This document shows positions 10,284 to 19,935 of a stretch of DNA of 64,000 nucleotides, piece after piece. The notes beneath the pieces were generated by a model. That model made no database searches, was not told the DNA's origin, and saw only the letters and a program-made list of their open reading frames with translations. This stretch comes from Trueperella bonasi. Lineage in GTDB: Bacteria; Actinomycetota; Actinomycetes; Actinomycetales; Actinomycetaceae. The DNA lies in assembly GCF_030811535.1 (NCBI RefSeq), contig NZ_JAUSQX010000001.1, positions 1-64,000 of the forward strand, read 5' to 3'. Positions within the stretch are counted from its first letter, which is position 1, and each line of letters starts with the position of its first letter. Both the position numbers and the translations under genes were made by a program.

Positions 10284-11032
10284 TGCTTGGCGCGCATTCC
10301 GCTTTCTGGAGATTTGGCGCTTTCCGGCGCACCGGAAATGAAACCCAGCTGATAGAAGAGCCAGATCTGGCCATGGCGCTGATCGCCGGCCCGGATGGCA
10401 ACACGCTGGTAGTTTACGGTGAACCGGAACGCGCCGTCGGCGACATGCGCCGCCTGCGCGGCAGTGAACACGATTTTGTGGAAACGATGATCAACCGCGA
10501 AACCTACGAGGCTTTAGACTCGAGCTTGCGCGAATACTACGGGCCGCATTGGGGCTATGCATGGGATTTTTTCTGGACGCAAACCCCTTTGAAACCCGTG
10601 GATCACTGCGAGCGCGTAGAGTTTTTGCGTGCTGGGTCTGCGCAGCTGAAGGCCGTTGAAAACGATGTTCGCAATGCTCTAATAGCCACTAACCCAATCA
10701 CTGGGGCGATCGATCGGTTCGCGGATCTTGACTGGTTTATTTTGCGTGCTGACAACGGGGAAATCGTCACCGTCATGGGCGCAACCCAAGGTGAAGGCAT
10801 GAGCTTTGAAGGTCTTGGCACGGTTCCAAAATATCGCGGACTCGGCTACGGTGGTGCCACGATGGTTGGGGCTGTTAATTTGGCGCTCCAGCTAGTTAAC
10901 CACGTGCAGTTCGGCGTATGGGCCTGGAACATGGACGCAATGCGGCTTTATCGCAGGCTCGGCCTTAACCACGACGGCGCGCTGATCACCGGACGTACAC
11001 TCCCATTTGATGACCTTCGGAGTAAGACGTGA
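10283..11032 (+). CDS. GNAT-family acetyltransferase-like protein
   Basis: 249 aa. The C-terminal half holds the GNAT acetyl-CoA-binding motif A as VPKYRGLGYGGATM, followed by a motif-B-like segment ending in MRLYRRLGL. The N-terminal half has no recognisable domain. The substrate is unknown. The GTG start overlaps the aspS stop, and its own stop overlaps the start of the following lipoprotein gene, so aspS and these two genes are probably co-transcribed. Confidence 0.75.
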   Translation: MLGAHSAFWRFGAFRRTGNETQLIEEPDLAMALIAGPDGNTLVVYGEPERAVGDMRRLRGSEHDFVETMINRETYEALDSSLREYYGPHWGYAWDFFWTQTPLKPVDHCERVEFLRAGSAQLKAVENDVRNALIATNPITGAIDRFADLDWFILRADNGEIVTVMGATQGEGMSFEGLGTVPKYRGLGYGGATMVGAVNLALQLVNHVQFGVWAWNMDAMRLYRRLGLNHDGALITGRTLPFDDLRSKT

Positions 11033-12168
11033 GGAAAATAGGTTTACTAGCCGCTATCTTTGCTCTTGGTGGTTGCGCTTCCCAACCTCAAGCTGACTGG
11101 TCTGTGCCATTGGAACTCGGGGAGGACTATCCCCATATTGATGTCTTATCGATCGCTGAAGTTGAAAATTTCGCCGTCGTTCCCGTGTCGAATCAGGTTT
11201 ACGGATTCGACACGGGCGCGGGCAAGTTGGCATGGACGGTATCGCTGGAGGCTGATATTTCGCATTGCGAGCCAGCCGGTGTGAACGTTCTGTGCCATAC
11301 CGCCAGTCCACATGTCTATGCCTTTGACGCCAGTGGCAATAGCGCCGAATATACCAAGTTGGGCGTGGAATATAGTGGACCGGCAGGGCTCTACGTTGTT
11401 CGGACTGCAGAACCTGAATTTCAATTGCTTAATGTCGATCCCGAAATACCGGTTAATGATTTGGACACTGGAGATGTCATAGCTGTGCACGACGGTGTAA
11501 CAGCCAAGCTCAATGATGGCACGCCGATTGAAAGATCCGCTGAAGGCACCTACCCCGAACCCTTTCAAGGTTTAGTTGAAAGTGGGGTGCTCTCGCAAGA
11601 TTCGCTATGGCTCAATCCTCCTGCAGTCGCGCATTTAGGGCAGCCACTCATAGATGGGCATGTGATCATCGAAAGTGGAGCAATCCGGCCAGCTGCGGTG
11701 GAACCAACGACGGTGACGATTTTTGATCTTGATGGTACGGAAATAGATAGGCGCGTCATTGATCCGTCGCTTCACATGTCAGTAAACTCCAGCTGGTCAA
11801 GGGAAGATTTCTCACGGATCATCGATCGGGTTGAAAAGCTTGAGACAGATCATGCGTTCGTATTTTCAGCTGGAGAGGTCGTAGGGTTCGACCGCGTATT
11901 TAGCGGGTCTATTGCTCCGGCATACGCAAACGTTGAAGCACTCGAAGTTGATACGGGCAACCGGCTGAGTTTCGATCCGATCGCCCCCGAATCACTTGGC
12001 CTTTGGGTCGTTGAATACCCATATGTTTCAGTCTTTGGCGAGCAGGTGGCCGCAACATTCGACGTGACGACGGGGGAGAAGCTCATTGATGATGCTAAGT
12101 GCCAATGGACGGAAGACACAACTTACTGTTTCACCGCTGACGAGCTGTTTAAGATCGAATCCTTCTAG
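11029..12168 (+). CDS. Secreted lipoprotein, probably beta-propeller (PQQ-like repeat)
   Basis: 379 aa. A 15-residue signal peptide ends in the lipobox LGGC, with Cys16 as lipid anchor. The mature part has recurring beta-strand units such as VYGFDTGAGKLAWTV and VYAFDASGN, typical of PQQ/WD-like beta-propellers in which a value is compared before and after a step. It is likely an envelope protein on the outer face of the membrane; its function is unknown. The GTG start overlaps the stop of the GNAT gene. Its stop codon shares CTAG with the convergent MMPL gene. Confidence 0.7.
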   Translation: MRKIGLLAAIFALGGCASQPQADWSVPLELGEDYPHIDVLSIAEVENFAVVPVSNQVYGFDTGAGKLAWTVSLEADISHCEPAGVNVLCHTASPHVYAFDASGNSAEYTKLGVEYSGPAGLYVVRTAEPEFQLLNVDPEIPVNDLDTGDVIAVHDGVTAKLNDGTPIERSAEGTYPEPFQGLVESGVLSQDSLWLNPPAVAHLGQPLIDGHVIIESGAIRPAAVEPTTVTIFDLDGTEIDRRVIDPSLHMSVNSSWSREDFSRIIDRVEKLETDHAFVFSAGEVVGFDRVFSGSIAPAYANVEALEVDTGNRLSFDPIAPESLGLWVVEYPYVSVFGEQVAATFDVTTGEKLIDDAKCQWTEDTTYCFTADELFKIESF

Positions 12169-14579
12169 TGGACGATCTTGAATTTTTCATAGATTCGTTT
12201 CAGCGGCTTGGGCGCCCACCAATTCCATTTGCCGAGCAAGGTCATGGTTGCAGGCACGAGCAACATGCGAACCAGGGTCGCATCGATGATCACGATCAGC
12301 GCTAGCGCAACTCCAATCTGTTTGATCGCGAGCATCTCACCGAAGAGGAAACCGATGAACACGGCTACGATGATCGCCGCAGCGGAGGTAATGATCCGGC
12401 CGGAGCGCTGTAAACCTTTTTCGACGGCTGTATCGTTGTCTTCGCCGCTATCCCAGTATTCCTTGATCCGGGCAAGTAGGAAGACCTCGTAATCCATGGC
12501 TAATCCGAATCCGAAAGCGATCGCCGCGGCAACGACGAAGGTTTCCAAGCCGTTCGTCTGTGGCATTCCAAACAGGCCGTTGTCGAAAACGAATACGGTT
12601 GCGCCCATTCCCGCAACGAGCGAGAGTGTATTGATTAAAAGCGCCTTGAGTGGGGCCATGATCGAACCTGTCATCAAGAACAGCAGGATCAAGACGGCGA
12701 GCACGACGATTACGGCCGCTAATGGCGCTCCGTCAATGACCGATTGATTGAAGTCCATCTGCAATGCTGCTGAACCACCAACATAGGTTTCGTATCCCGG
12801 TTCGTAGTTGCGGATTTCTTCGACGACGTCGGTCACTTCGCTACCAACCTGATCTTGCGCTGGAACATAGAAATCTATTCGGGTTCCGCCATCGCCAAGA
12901 GGCTTTGGATCTGACACCCGTTCCACGCCGTCAAGATTTTCCACAAAGTTGGCAAGGTCAGTGGTTTGGGCCGGTGGAGCTTCGGCGACTATCGTGCCAG
13001 ATGGCGAGGCAAAAGCGGGATATTCCTGCATCTGTTCATAAGCTTGGGCAGCATCCGAAGAAGCAGGCACGTATTCGATGAAGTTTGAACGCATCTGCAA
13101 ATCGCGAACCGGAGCTGCCATGACAAGCAAAATGGCTGTAACCGCGATCAGGATCGGGATTGGACGATCGTGTACCCACTTTGCGAGCCGCGAGAAGAAA
13201 CCTTCGTCCGAGGCCGAATCGCCAACCTTTTCAACGAGAGTGCCAAAACCTTTTCGCTGCGAGAGCCAAGAAGGAACAATAAGGTGGCGGCCTAGGAGCT
13301 TCATCAGCGCCGGAACTAGAGTGACCGCCGTTGCAACAGCCAAGATCGTGACGATCACACCGCCGATAGCGATCATTTTCAGCATCGGCGCGTCCATGAC
13401 GTATAGTCCGGCAATTGAAAATGCGATCGTAAGCGCGGAAAACGAGACGGTGCGGCCCGCGGTAGAAACGGTCGTTGTGACGGCGTCGTCGACGATATCG
13501 TCAACGTTCTTCGGAACCTCTTGACCATTCCGGCCGATCCCACGAGATTCAAGAATTTCTGCGATTTCCTCACGGTAGCGGGAGACTATGAGCAACCCGT
13601 AGTCAATGGACAGGGCCAAGCCGATAATTGTGATGATGTTCAAGATGAAGGTATCGACATTCGTGAAGAACGTTAGCGCCCACAGCAATCCCATCCCAAT
13701 TGCGATAGAGGTAATCGCGCCAATCAGGGGCAGCCCTGCAGCTAGGAGCCCTCCGAAAACGACTACCAGTAAGAACAGGGCGATGGGCAAACCGATTGCC
13801 TCGCCACGGATGAGATCGTTCTTGACCATCTCCAATATCAGGGATTCCATGATGTCCGCGGAATTCACGTTTGCTTCGGCGCCTGATTCGACCTGTTGGA
13901 TGGCTGCTTCGAACGCTTCAGCCGCTTGTAAAAGGTCTTGTGTGGCATCCTCATCGTCCAGAAGCACGGCAATGATGAATCCGTTTTCTGAAGTGAATTC
14001 CTCAGCGGGGTTAACGGTTTCGGCCAGTTCTGTTTCAGCGATAAGACGTGCCTGAGATTCGATCTCCTCGGTCGCTATTTCGCGCGCCTGTTGGCGAACC
14101 TGCTCCTCGACCGCTTGCCCGCCGAGCGTAATTTGAGGTGCGGCCTGCGCCACCGCAGCCTCTTCGGCCTGTTGAATCGCTTCTTGATTGTCGTTCAAGG
14201 CCTGTGTAACCGCATCGTCAACAGCTTGTTCGATAGCGGAAGTAAACTCGTCGTCAATCGCGACCGGATCATTAACGTCACGTACTCCATCAATTTCGCC
14301 TAGCTCACTACGAAATTGCACTAATTCGGCCTCGACGTCGGCGGCCCGCACGCCGGTGACGACGACGAGCGCCGCAGATGAATCCTCGGAAACTTTTTCT
14401 ACGACGATGTCTGATTCTGAACCCGGGACCATAGATTCAGAGGATTCCATTCGGTGGAACAGATTCCCATGCCCGGCTCCCCAAACCGCCACCAAGCCGC
14501 CCACGAGAACTAGCACTACCCAGCCGAGAACAAAAAGCTTCGGTCGACGCGCAATGGCGTGTCCCAAACGATCAAACAT
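12165..14579 (-). CDS. MMPL/RND-family transporter
   Basis: 804 aa. The first helix follows a basic lead (ARRPKLFVLGW). A large extracytoplasmic loop rich in Ala, Glu and Gln (about residues 60-225) probably forms coiled coil. Then come five or six helices containing LSIDYGLLIVSRYREE, a central cytoplasmic segment, a second periplasm-side loop and a second helix bundle with the matching AMDYEVFLLARIKEYW. The two D-Y signatures are the proton-relay positions of MMPL proteins. The family exports lipids or siderophores in mycobacteria; the cargo here is unknown. The start is the ATG at 14579, with AAAGG upstream. Confidence 0.9.
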   Translation of the reverse strand: MFDRLGHAIARRPKLFVLGWVVLVLVGGLVAVWGAGHGNLFHRMESSESMVPGSESDIVVEKVSEDSSAALVVVTGVRAADVEAELVQFRSELGEIDGVRDVNDPVAIDDEFTSAIEQAVDDAVTQALNDNQEAIQQAEEAAVAQAAPQITLGGQAVEEQVRQQAREIATEEIESQARLIAETELAETVNPAEEFTSENGFIIAVLLDDEDATQDLLQAAEAFEAAIQQVESGAEANVNSADIMESLILEMVKNDLIRGEAIGLPIALFLLVVVFGGLLAAGLPLIGAITSIAIGMGLLWALTFFTNVDTFILNIITIIGLALSIDYGLLIVSRYREEIAEILESRGIGRNGQEVPKNVDDIVDDAVTTTVSTAGRTVSFSALTIAFSIAGLYVMDAPMLKMIAIGGVIVTILAVATAVTLVPALMKLLGRHLIVPSWLSQRKGFGTLVEKVGDSASDEGFFSRLAKWVHDRPIPILIAVTAILLVMAAPVRDLQMRSNFIEYVPASSDAAQAYEQMQEYPAFASPSGTIVAEAPPAQTTDLANFVENLDGVERVSDPKPLGDGGTRIDFYVPAQDQVGSEVTDVVEEIRNYEPGYETYVGGSAALQMDFNQSVIDGAPLAAVIVVLAVLILLFLMTGSIMAPLKALLINTLSLVAGMGATVFVFDNGLFGMPQTNGLETFVVAAAIAFGFGLAMDYEVFLLARIKEYWDSGEDNDTAVEKGLQRSGRIITSAAAIIVAVFIGFLFGEMLAIKQIGVALALIVIIDATLVRMLLVPATMTLLGKWNWWAPKPLKRIYEKFKIVH

Positions 14580-14667
14580 TCGCCAACCTTTCTATCATGA
14601 CAATTGTGTACCAGTGCCCATCACGTTCCCGAAACATTTCACTGAGAGCGCCAAGTACCTTCAGGGT

Positions 14668-14673
14668 TAGACT
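14668..14673 (+). promoter_or_regulatory. Candidate leaderless -10 box of rarA
   Basis: TAGACT (a TAnnnT match) ends 6 nt before the rarA ATG; no ribosome-binding site lies between. Confidence 0.5.
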
Positions 14674-14679
14674 GAGCGC

Positions 14680-16014
14680 ATGGATCTATTTGATCAAGCG
14701 TCTTTAACTGAGCACGGCACTCCAGTAGATACCCGCGCCCCGCTGGCTGTGCGAATGCGGCCACGTAGGATCGATGAGGTAGTTGGTCAGGAACATCTTC
14801 TAGGGCCAGGCCAACCCCTGCGCAGGCTGATTGACCCCGACTCGAAAGGGGCACCTTCATCCGTTTTCCTCTGGGGACCACCAGGTATCGGCAAAACGAC
14901 ATTGGCGTACCTGGTCGCGCAGCAGGCAGACCGGCGCTTTGTTGAGCTATCGGCAGTTTCAGCCGGTGTTAAGGAATTGCGCGCGGTGATTGACGAAGCC
15001 AAAATGCATCTCGTAAACGACGGTAGCGAAACTGTGTTGTTTATTGACGAGGTCCATCGATTCTCGAAGACGCAACAGGATGCCCTTTTGCCTGCGGTAG
15101 AAAACGGCTGGGTCGTTCTCATCGCGGCCACCACGGAAAATCCCTCTTTCTCCGTGATCTCGCCGCTACTATCGCGTTCACTACTTTTGACATTGAACCC
15201 GCTTTCGGACGAGCATATCGAGACTCTTCTCAACAGGGCGCTGACCGACGAGCGCGGCTATGGCGGAAGTGTTCATGCCGATAAGGAAGCTATTGCTGAA
15301 ATCGTGAGATTGGCCGGAAATGACGGTCGCCGATCCCTGACCATTCTTGAAGCTGCGATCACCTCAGATACCCTCACGATCGAGGACGTCGAATCAGCAG
15401 TGGACGTGTACGCGGTGCGGTACGACCGCGATGGCGATCAACACTACGATGTCATTTCGGCCTTTATTAAGTCGATTCGTGGATCCGATGTGGACGGCGC
15501 GATGCACTATCTTGCTCGAATGCTCGAAGCGGGAGAAGATCCCCGCTTCATCGCGCGCCGCCTCATGATTTCCGCCTCTGAAGACATTGGTATGGCCGAT
15601 CCATCGGCTCTCCAGACGGCGACCGCAGCTGCGCAGGCCGTCGCGCTCGTAGGCATGCCAGAAGCTCGGATTATTCTGGCACAGGCCGTCGTACATTTGA
15701 GTACCGCGCCCAAGTCCAATCGTGCCTATATGGCCATTAACAAGGCCATATCGGACGTTCGGAAAGGCAGGATCGGAAGTGTTCCAGTCCATTTGCGCGA
15801 CACTTCAGTTAAGGCCTCGAAGATCGCCGCAAAACAAAGCGGAAAAAACGCTGATTACAAGTATCCATTCGATTACGAGGCTGGAGTAGTCTCTCAGCAA
15901 TATTTGCCCGACGAGCTCGTCGGAACCGTGTACTACGAGCCCTTAGACCGAGGCTACGAGGCCAATATCACGTCGAGAATGAGTAGGATCAAGGCGATTC
16001 TAAAGGGTGAGTAG
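14680..16014 (+). CDS. rarA: Replication-associated recombination protein A (AAA+ ATPase)
   Basis: 444 aa, normal for RarA/MgsA. Walker A is [10 protein letters not shown] at about 65-74, Walker B is FIDEVHRF, and sensor 1 lies in IAATTENPS. The C-terminal MgsA-type tetramerisation domain contains the conserved [18 protein letters not shown]. It acts at stalled replication forks. It is divergent from the MMPL gene across a 100-bp gap. The gene upstream of rpsD in related actinobacteria is commonly rarA. Confidence 0.95.
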   Translation: MDLFDQASLTEHGTPVDTRAPLAVRMRPRRIDEVVGQEHLLGPGQPLRRLIDPDSKGAPSSVFLWGPPGIGKTTLAYLVAQQADRRFVELSAVSAGVKELRAVIDEAKMHLVNDGSETVLFIDEVHRFSKTQQDALLPAVENGWVVLIAATTENPSFSVISPLLSRSLLLTLNPLSDEHIETLLNRALTDERGYGGSVHADKEAIAEIVRLAGNDGRRSLTILEAAITSDTLTIEDVESAVDVYAVRYDRDGDQHYDVISAFIKSIRGSDVDGAMHYLARMLEAGEDPRFIARRLMISASEDIGMADPSALQTATAAAQAVALVGMPEARIILAQAVVHLSTAPKSNRAYMAINKAISDVRKGRIGSVPVHLRDTSVKASKIAAKQSGKNADYKYPFDYEAGVVSQQYLPDELVGTVYYEPLDRGYEANITSRMSRIKAILKGE

Positions 16015-16138
16015 TGCTAATCTAGAGCGGTTGCCCAAGCAACGGGCTCCATCCGGAGCTAACACCTGGGATCTTAGCCGCTTGTGTTGATCCCGCGCAC
16101 TCCACGTGCGTGCCATGAGTCGACAGGAGAGTTATAAC

Positions 16139-16759
16139 ATGGCCAAAAACCGTTCTCGTAAGTCGGTACGTGAATCGCGTGCCCTTGGTATTCCACTGAC
16201 GCCCAAGGCCGAGCGCCTCATGCAGCGTCGCCCATACCGTCCCGGTGAACATGGCCGCGGCCGTGTCAAGGATTCCGATTACTCGATCCGTTTGAAGGAG
16301 AAGCAGCGCCTGCGCGCCCAGTACGGTATTCGCGAAGCTCAGCTACGTAAGACGTGGAATGAGGCTCGCAAGATGGAAGGCCTCGCCGGCGAGAACCTGA
16401 TTGAGCTGCTGGAGAGGCGTCTTGACGCCGTCGTGCTTCGTGCCGGTTTCGCCCGCACAATCTCACAGGCCCGCCAGGTTGTTGTGCATCGCCACGTCCT
16501 GGTAGATGGAAAAATTGTGGATCGTCCGTCTTATCGCGTCAAGCCGGGCCAGATCGTCCAAATCAAGCCACGCTCGCAGACTTCACCGCAGTTCATGGTG
16601 GCAGCTCAGGGCCAGCATGCAGACGTGTTGCCTGCTGTTCCCGAGTACCTCAATGTTGATTTGACCAAGTTGCGTGTCGAGATTGTTCGCACGCCCAAGC
16701 GTGCGGAAGTTCCCGTGACGTGTGACGTGCAGCTCGTCGTCGAGCATTACTCACGCTAA
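16139..16759 (+). CDS. rpsD: 30S ribosomal protein S4
   Basis: 206 aa with the S4 N-terminal domain (MAKNRSRKSVRESRALG) and the S4 RNA-binding fold (LERRLDAVVLRAGFARTIS, then QARQVVVHRHVLVDG). It nucleates 30S assembly. Here it stands alone rather than in the alpha operon, as is usual in actinobacteria. The ATG at 16139 is fixed by the N-terminus and by AGGAGAG upstream. The 124 bp between rarA and the start hold no gene. They contain several short inverted segments and could be a promoter plus leader; an S4 autoregulatory structure is possible but I cannot show one. Confidence 0.97.
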   Translation: MAKNRSRKSVRESRALGIPLTPKAERLMQRRPYRPGEHGRGRVKDSDYSIRLKEKQRLRAQYGIREAQLRKTWNEARKMEGLAGENLIELLERRLDAVVLRAGFARTISQARQVVVHRHVLVDGKIVDRPSYRVKPGQIVQIKPRSQTSPQFMVAAQGQHADVLPAVPEYLNVDLTKLRVEIVRTPKRAEVPVTCDVQLVVEHYSR

Positions 16760-16776
16760 ATATCTCTATTATTTGC

Positions 16777-16805
16777 AACGCGCCGCGGCCAAGCCGTGGC
16801 GCGTT
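16777..16805 (+). terminator. Strong hairpin after rpsD
   Basis: AACGCGCCGCGG pairs with CCGTGGCGCGTT (12 bp, one G-U) around a 5-nt loop, 18 nt after the rpsD stop. No T-run follows, so termination strength is uncertain. Confidence 0.55.
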
Positions 16806-16817
16806 GTCATATCCCGG

Positions 16818-16823
16818 TAGGCT
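16818..16823 (+). promoter_or_regulatory. Candidate leaderless -10 box of the DUF948 gene
   Basis: TAGGCT lies 6 nt before the ATG at 16830. The same hexamer serves rpe and, on the minus strand, the DUF3866 gene. Confidence 0.45.
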
Positions 16824-16829
16824 AAAACC

Positions 16830-17202
16830 ATGGCAGAAATAACGCTGAGCCAAATCGCCGCGCTTCTGGCGGCACTTGGTTTCCTAGTTCTCGTATATTT
16901 TTCGATCAAACCGTTGCGAAAGCTCTCTGGCGTTCTAGACCGCCTCACTGAATCTTTACGTGAGCTCACCGAACACACGCTTCCGGCCATTGATGAGGCC
17001 GCGCAAACGGTCGCGGAGGCAAACGCGCAGGTTAAAAAGCTCGACTGCTGCTCGGACCTCCGAAGATATTTCAGCAATGACCACGCTTGTCACCTCAACG
17101 GTCGGTGCCCCCTTCTTGGCCGCACGCAAGGGCGCATCTCGATTGCGTGATGCCTTTGGGCATAGCAGATCCACCGAGAGCGACGGCGCAAACGACCAGT
17201 AG
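16830..17202 (+). pseudogene. DUF948-domain protein, frameshifted
   Basis: The reading frame from the ATG at 16830 encodes a membrane-anchored start (helix LLAALGFLVLVYFSI) and a DUF948-like amphipathic region ending EANAQVKKLD. After about position 17046 that frame turns into unrelated sequence. The expected continuation, AARTSEDISAMTTLVTST and then VGAPFLAARKGASRLRDAF, is intact in the +1 frame and ends at the TAG at 17202. One extra base, or two missing bases, in the GACTGCTGC stretch explains both parts. The gene sits between rpsD and alaS, its usual actinobacterial place. It is a genuine pseudogene, a recoded gene or a sequencing error; the three cannot be separated here. Confidence 0.8.
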
Positions 17203-17266
17203 AATTTTCGGGATTCGGCCCAAGAGTCTTAGACTGGGGCATCAGGCTTTTAACAACAGGAGTACT

Positions 17267-19933
17267 ATGCGTACCTCAGAGATTCGCAAGCGTTGGCTGG
17301 ACTATTTTCGCAAGCACGAACACGAAATCGTTGATTCCGTTCCGCTTGTCTCGCCAGACCCTTCAATTCTGTTCACCATTGCGGGTATGGTTCCGTTTAT
17401 TCCGTACATTGTGGGTACGGAAGAGGCCCCATTTCCGCGCGCTGCGTCGGTACAAAAGTGCATCCGTACTAACGATATCGATAACGTCGGGCGCACGACT
17501 CGCCACGGCACTTTTTTCCAAATGTGCGGCAATTTCTCCTTCGGTGATTATTTCAAGGAAGGAGCGATCGATCTCGCGTTTGGCCTGCTGACCACCCCGA
17601 TCGACGACGGCGGGTACGGGCTTGAAAAAGACCGGCTGTGGGTCACGATCTGGGAAGAGGACGAGGTTGCATACAACCATCTCGTTGATGTGATTGGCGT
17701 TGACCCCCATCAGATCGTCAAGCTTACGCGAGAGGAAAATTTCTGGTCGACGGGCACTCCCGGGCCTGCCGGGCCATGTGCAGAGATACACTACGACCGT
17801 GGCCCGGAGTACGGTCCGGACGCCGTCGGCGGAAACGTCGATCCGGGCGGCGACCGCTACCTTGAGGTTTGGAATCTCGTCTTTGATGAATTTCTGCGCG
17901 GTGAAGGCCAGGGTCAAGACTATCCCTTGCTGGGCAAACTGGATCAGACCGCAATTGATACTGGAGCGGGTCTGGAGCGTATTGCCTACCTGCTTCAGGG
18001 CAAAAATAATATGTACGAGATTGACGAGGTTTTCCCCGTCATTGAAGCCACCCAGAAGCTCACGGGTAAAGTCTACGGCGAAGATGAAGAAGACGACGTG
18101 CGAATGCGTATCATCGCGGACCACGTTCGTTCCGCATTGATGCTCATTGGCGACGGCGTTCGGCCCGGTAACGACGGGCGCGGATACGTGTTGCGCCGAT
18201 TGATTCGCCGGGCTGTGCGTTCAGTTCGTCTTCTTGGCTATAACGACGTCGCGCTGCCGCACTTGCTTCCAGAATCGATGGCGGTGATGAAGGAGTCCTA
18301 TCCGGAGCTCGAAACGAATTTCGACACGATTTCGGCCGTCGCTTACGCGGAAGAGGATGCCTTCCGGCGAACGCTCGAATCGGGAACTGCAATTTTCGAT
18401 ATCGCGGTAAAGAAGTCGAAGAGCGATGGTGAAGTGCTCCCGGGTGATACTGCGTTTACTTTGCATGATACCTACGGCTTCCCAATTGACTTGACTCTCG
18501 AGATGGCCAGCGAAGCCGGCGTAGAGGTTGATAAAGATGGTTTCCGGCGCTTGATGCAGGAGCAAAAGGATCGTGCTCGAGCCGACGCACTTGCGAAGAA
18601 AACAGGGCATGTCGACGCCTCCGTTTACCATGAGATTGAAGCTAAGGCCGGAGGGGCTACACAATTTTTGGGCTACACCGACTACTCGGCCGATGGCAAA
18701 GTAGTCGCAATTTTAAAGGACGGTCAGCCCGTTCTAGCAGCTGAAGCGCCCGCCGATCTCGACATCATTTTGGATCAGACCCCGTTCTGGGCAGAACAGG
18801 GTGGCCAGCAAGCCGACCGTGGCAACATCTCAGTGGCCGGTGGCGGCATGCTCGAAGTTGACGACGTGCAAATGCCGATTAAGGGCCTCTTTGTGCACCG
18901 CGCCCGGCTTACTGAGGGAAGTGTCGCACTCGATGACGTGGTCCATAGCCAGATTGATGTTGACAGGCGTGAGCAGATAGCACGTGCACATACCTCCACA
19001 CACATGGTGCACCAGGTATTGCGTGAAACACTCGGAGACCAAGCAACTCAGGCGGGTTCGGAAAATTCCCCGTCCGCTCTGCGTTTCGACTTCCGGCACG
19101 GGGCCCAGATTCCTGCAGAACAGATGGCTGATATGGAAGCGGAAGTAAATTCCAGACTCCAAAGCAATCTCGAAGTTACCGATGAAACTATGAGTCTGGA
19201 AGAGGCAAAGAGGTCCGGTGCTCAGGCACTCTTCGGCGAAAAATACGGTCATGAAGTGCGAGTAGTATCGATTGGTGGCCCGTGGAGCCGTGAACTTTGC
19301 GCCGGAACCCACGTGAAAAATACCGGAGAAATCGGGCTGGTAACCATGCTCGGCGAGTCATCGATTGGTTCGGGTATTCGTAGAGTTGAGGCAATTGTAG
19401 GTAAGGGTGCCTACGCCGCCGGCGCGAAAGAACGCGCCTTACTGAATCAGCTGACCGGCATGCTTCGCGTCCGCCCGGAGGAACTACCCGAGCAACTTGA
19501 CACTCTGCTTACCAAAATTAAGAACGCTGAAAAAGAATTAGCTGCACTGCGCAACGAAAAGCTCAGATCGAATCTCGGTGCGTTGATAGAAAACCGTTCA
19601 GAAATTAATGGTATCGCTGTGATCGCCCATGATTTTGGTACGGATGCGGATGCAAACGAGGCGCGGCAAATGGCTACTCAATTGCGAGAGCGGCTAGGCG
19701 AGAAGCCGGCGGTAGTGGCGGTGACGGCCGTGGCAAAAGACCGTCCGTCGATCGTCGTCGCTACCAATGAGGCAGCACGCGAACGCGGTATCAAGGCAGG
19801 AGCCTTGGTATCAATCGCCGCCAAAATCCTCGGTGGCGGTGGCGGCGGCAAAGACGACATGGCACAGGGAGGCGGAACCGATCCGAGCAAGGTAAGTGAA
19901 GCGCTTGCCGCGATTGTGGGCCAGATAGGCTAA
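17267..19933 (+). CDS. alaS: Alanyl-tRNA synthetase
   Basis: 888 aa. It has the class II aminoacylation core (RTSEIRKRWLDYF, TRHGTFFQMCGNFSFGDYF), then the editing domain with the zinc-site motifs HTSTHMVH and CAGTH, then a C-terminal DHHA1 domain with the glycine-rich tail GGGGGGKDDMAQGGG. Charging and proofreading of tRNA-Ala are expected. The ATG at 17267 has ACAGGAG 6-7 nt upstream and gives the canonical MRTSEIRKRWL; an upstream in-frame ATG would run through the DUF948 tail. It is followed after 2 bp by ruvX. Confidence 0.97.
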   Translation: MRTSEIRKRWLDYFRKHEHEIVDSVPLVSPDPSILFTIAGMVPFIPYIVGTEEAPFPRAASVQKCIRTNDIDNVGRTTRHGTFFQMCGNFSFGDYFKEGAIDLAFGLLTTPIDDGGYGLEKDRLWVTIWEEDEVAYNHLVDVIGVDPHQIVKLTREENFWSTGTPGPAGPCAEIHYDRGPEYGPDAVGGNVDPGGDRYLEVWNLVFDEFLRGEGQGQDYPLLGKLDQTAIDTGAGLERIAYLLQGKNNMYEIDEVFPVIEATQKLTGKVYGEDEEDDVRMRIIADHVRSALMLIGDGVRPGNDGRGYVLRRLIRRAVRSVRLLGYNDVALPHLLPESMAVMKESYPELETNFDTISAVAYAEEDAFRRTLESGTAIFDIAVKKSKSDGEVLPGDTAFTLHDTYGFPIDLTLEMASEAGVEVDKDGFRRLMQEQKDRARADALAKKTGHVDASVYHEIEAKAGGATQFLGYTDYSADGKVVAILKDGQPVLAAEAPADLDIILDQTPFWAEQGGQQADRGNISVAGGGMLEVDDVQMPIKGLFVHRARLTEGSVALDDVVHSQIDVDRREQIARAHTSTHMVHQVLRETLGDQATQAGSENSPSALRFDFRHGAQIPAEQMADMEAEVNSRLQSNLEVTDETMSLEEAKRSGAQALFGEKYGHEVRVVSIGGPWSRELCAGTHVKNTGEIGLVTMLGESSIGSGIRRVEAIVGKGAYAAGAKERALLNQLTGMLRVRPEELPEQLDTLLTKIKNAEKELAALRNEKLRSNLGALIENRSEINGIAVIAHDFGTDADANEARQMATQLRERLGEKPAVVAVTAVAKDRPSIVVATNEAARERGIKAGALVSIAAKILGGGGGGKDDMAQGGGTDPSKVSEALAAIVGQIG

Positions 19934-19935
19934 AG

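Noticed and set aside
12208-13524. Long plus-strand open frames opposite the MMPL gene
   Set aside because: They are antisense shadows of a clear MMPL coding region, without motifs or ribosome-binding sites.
16015-16138. Defined S4 autoregulatory leader upstream of rpsD
   Set aside because: Short inverted segments are present but no known leader structure could be recognised by eye.
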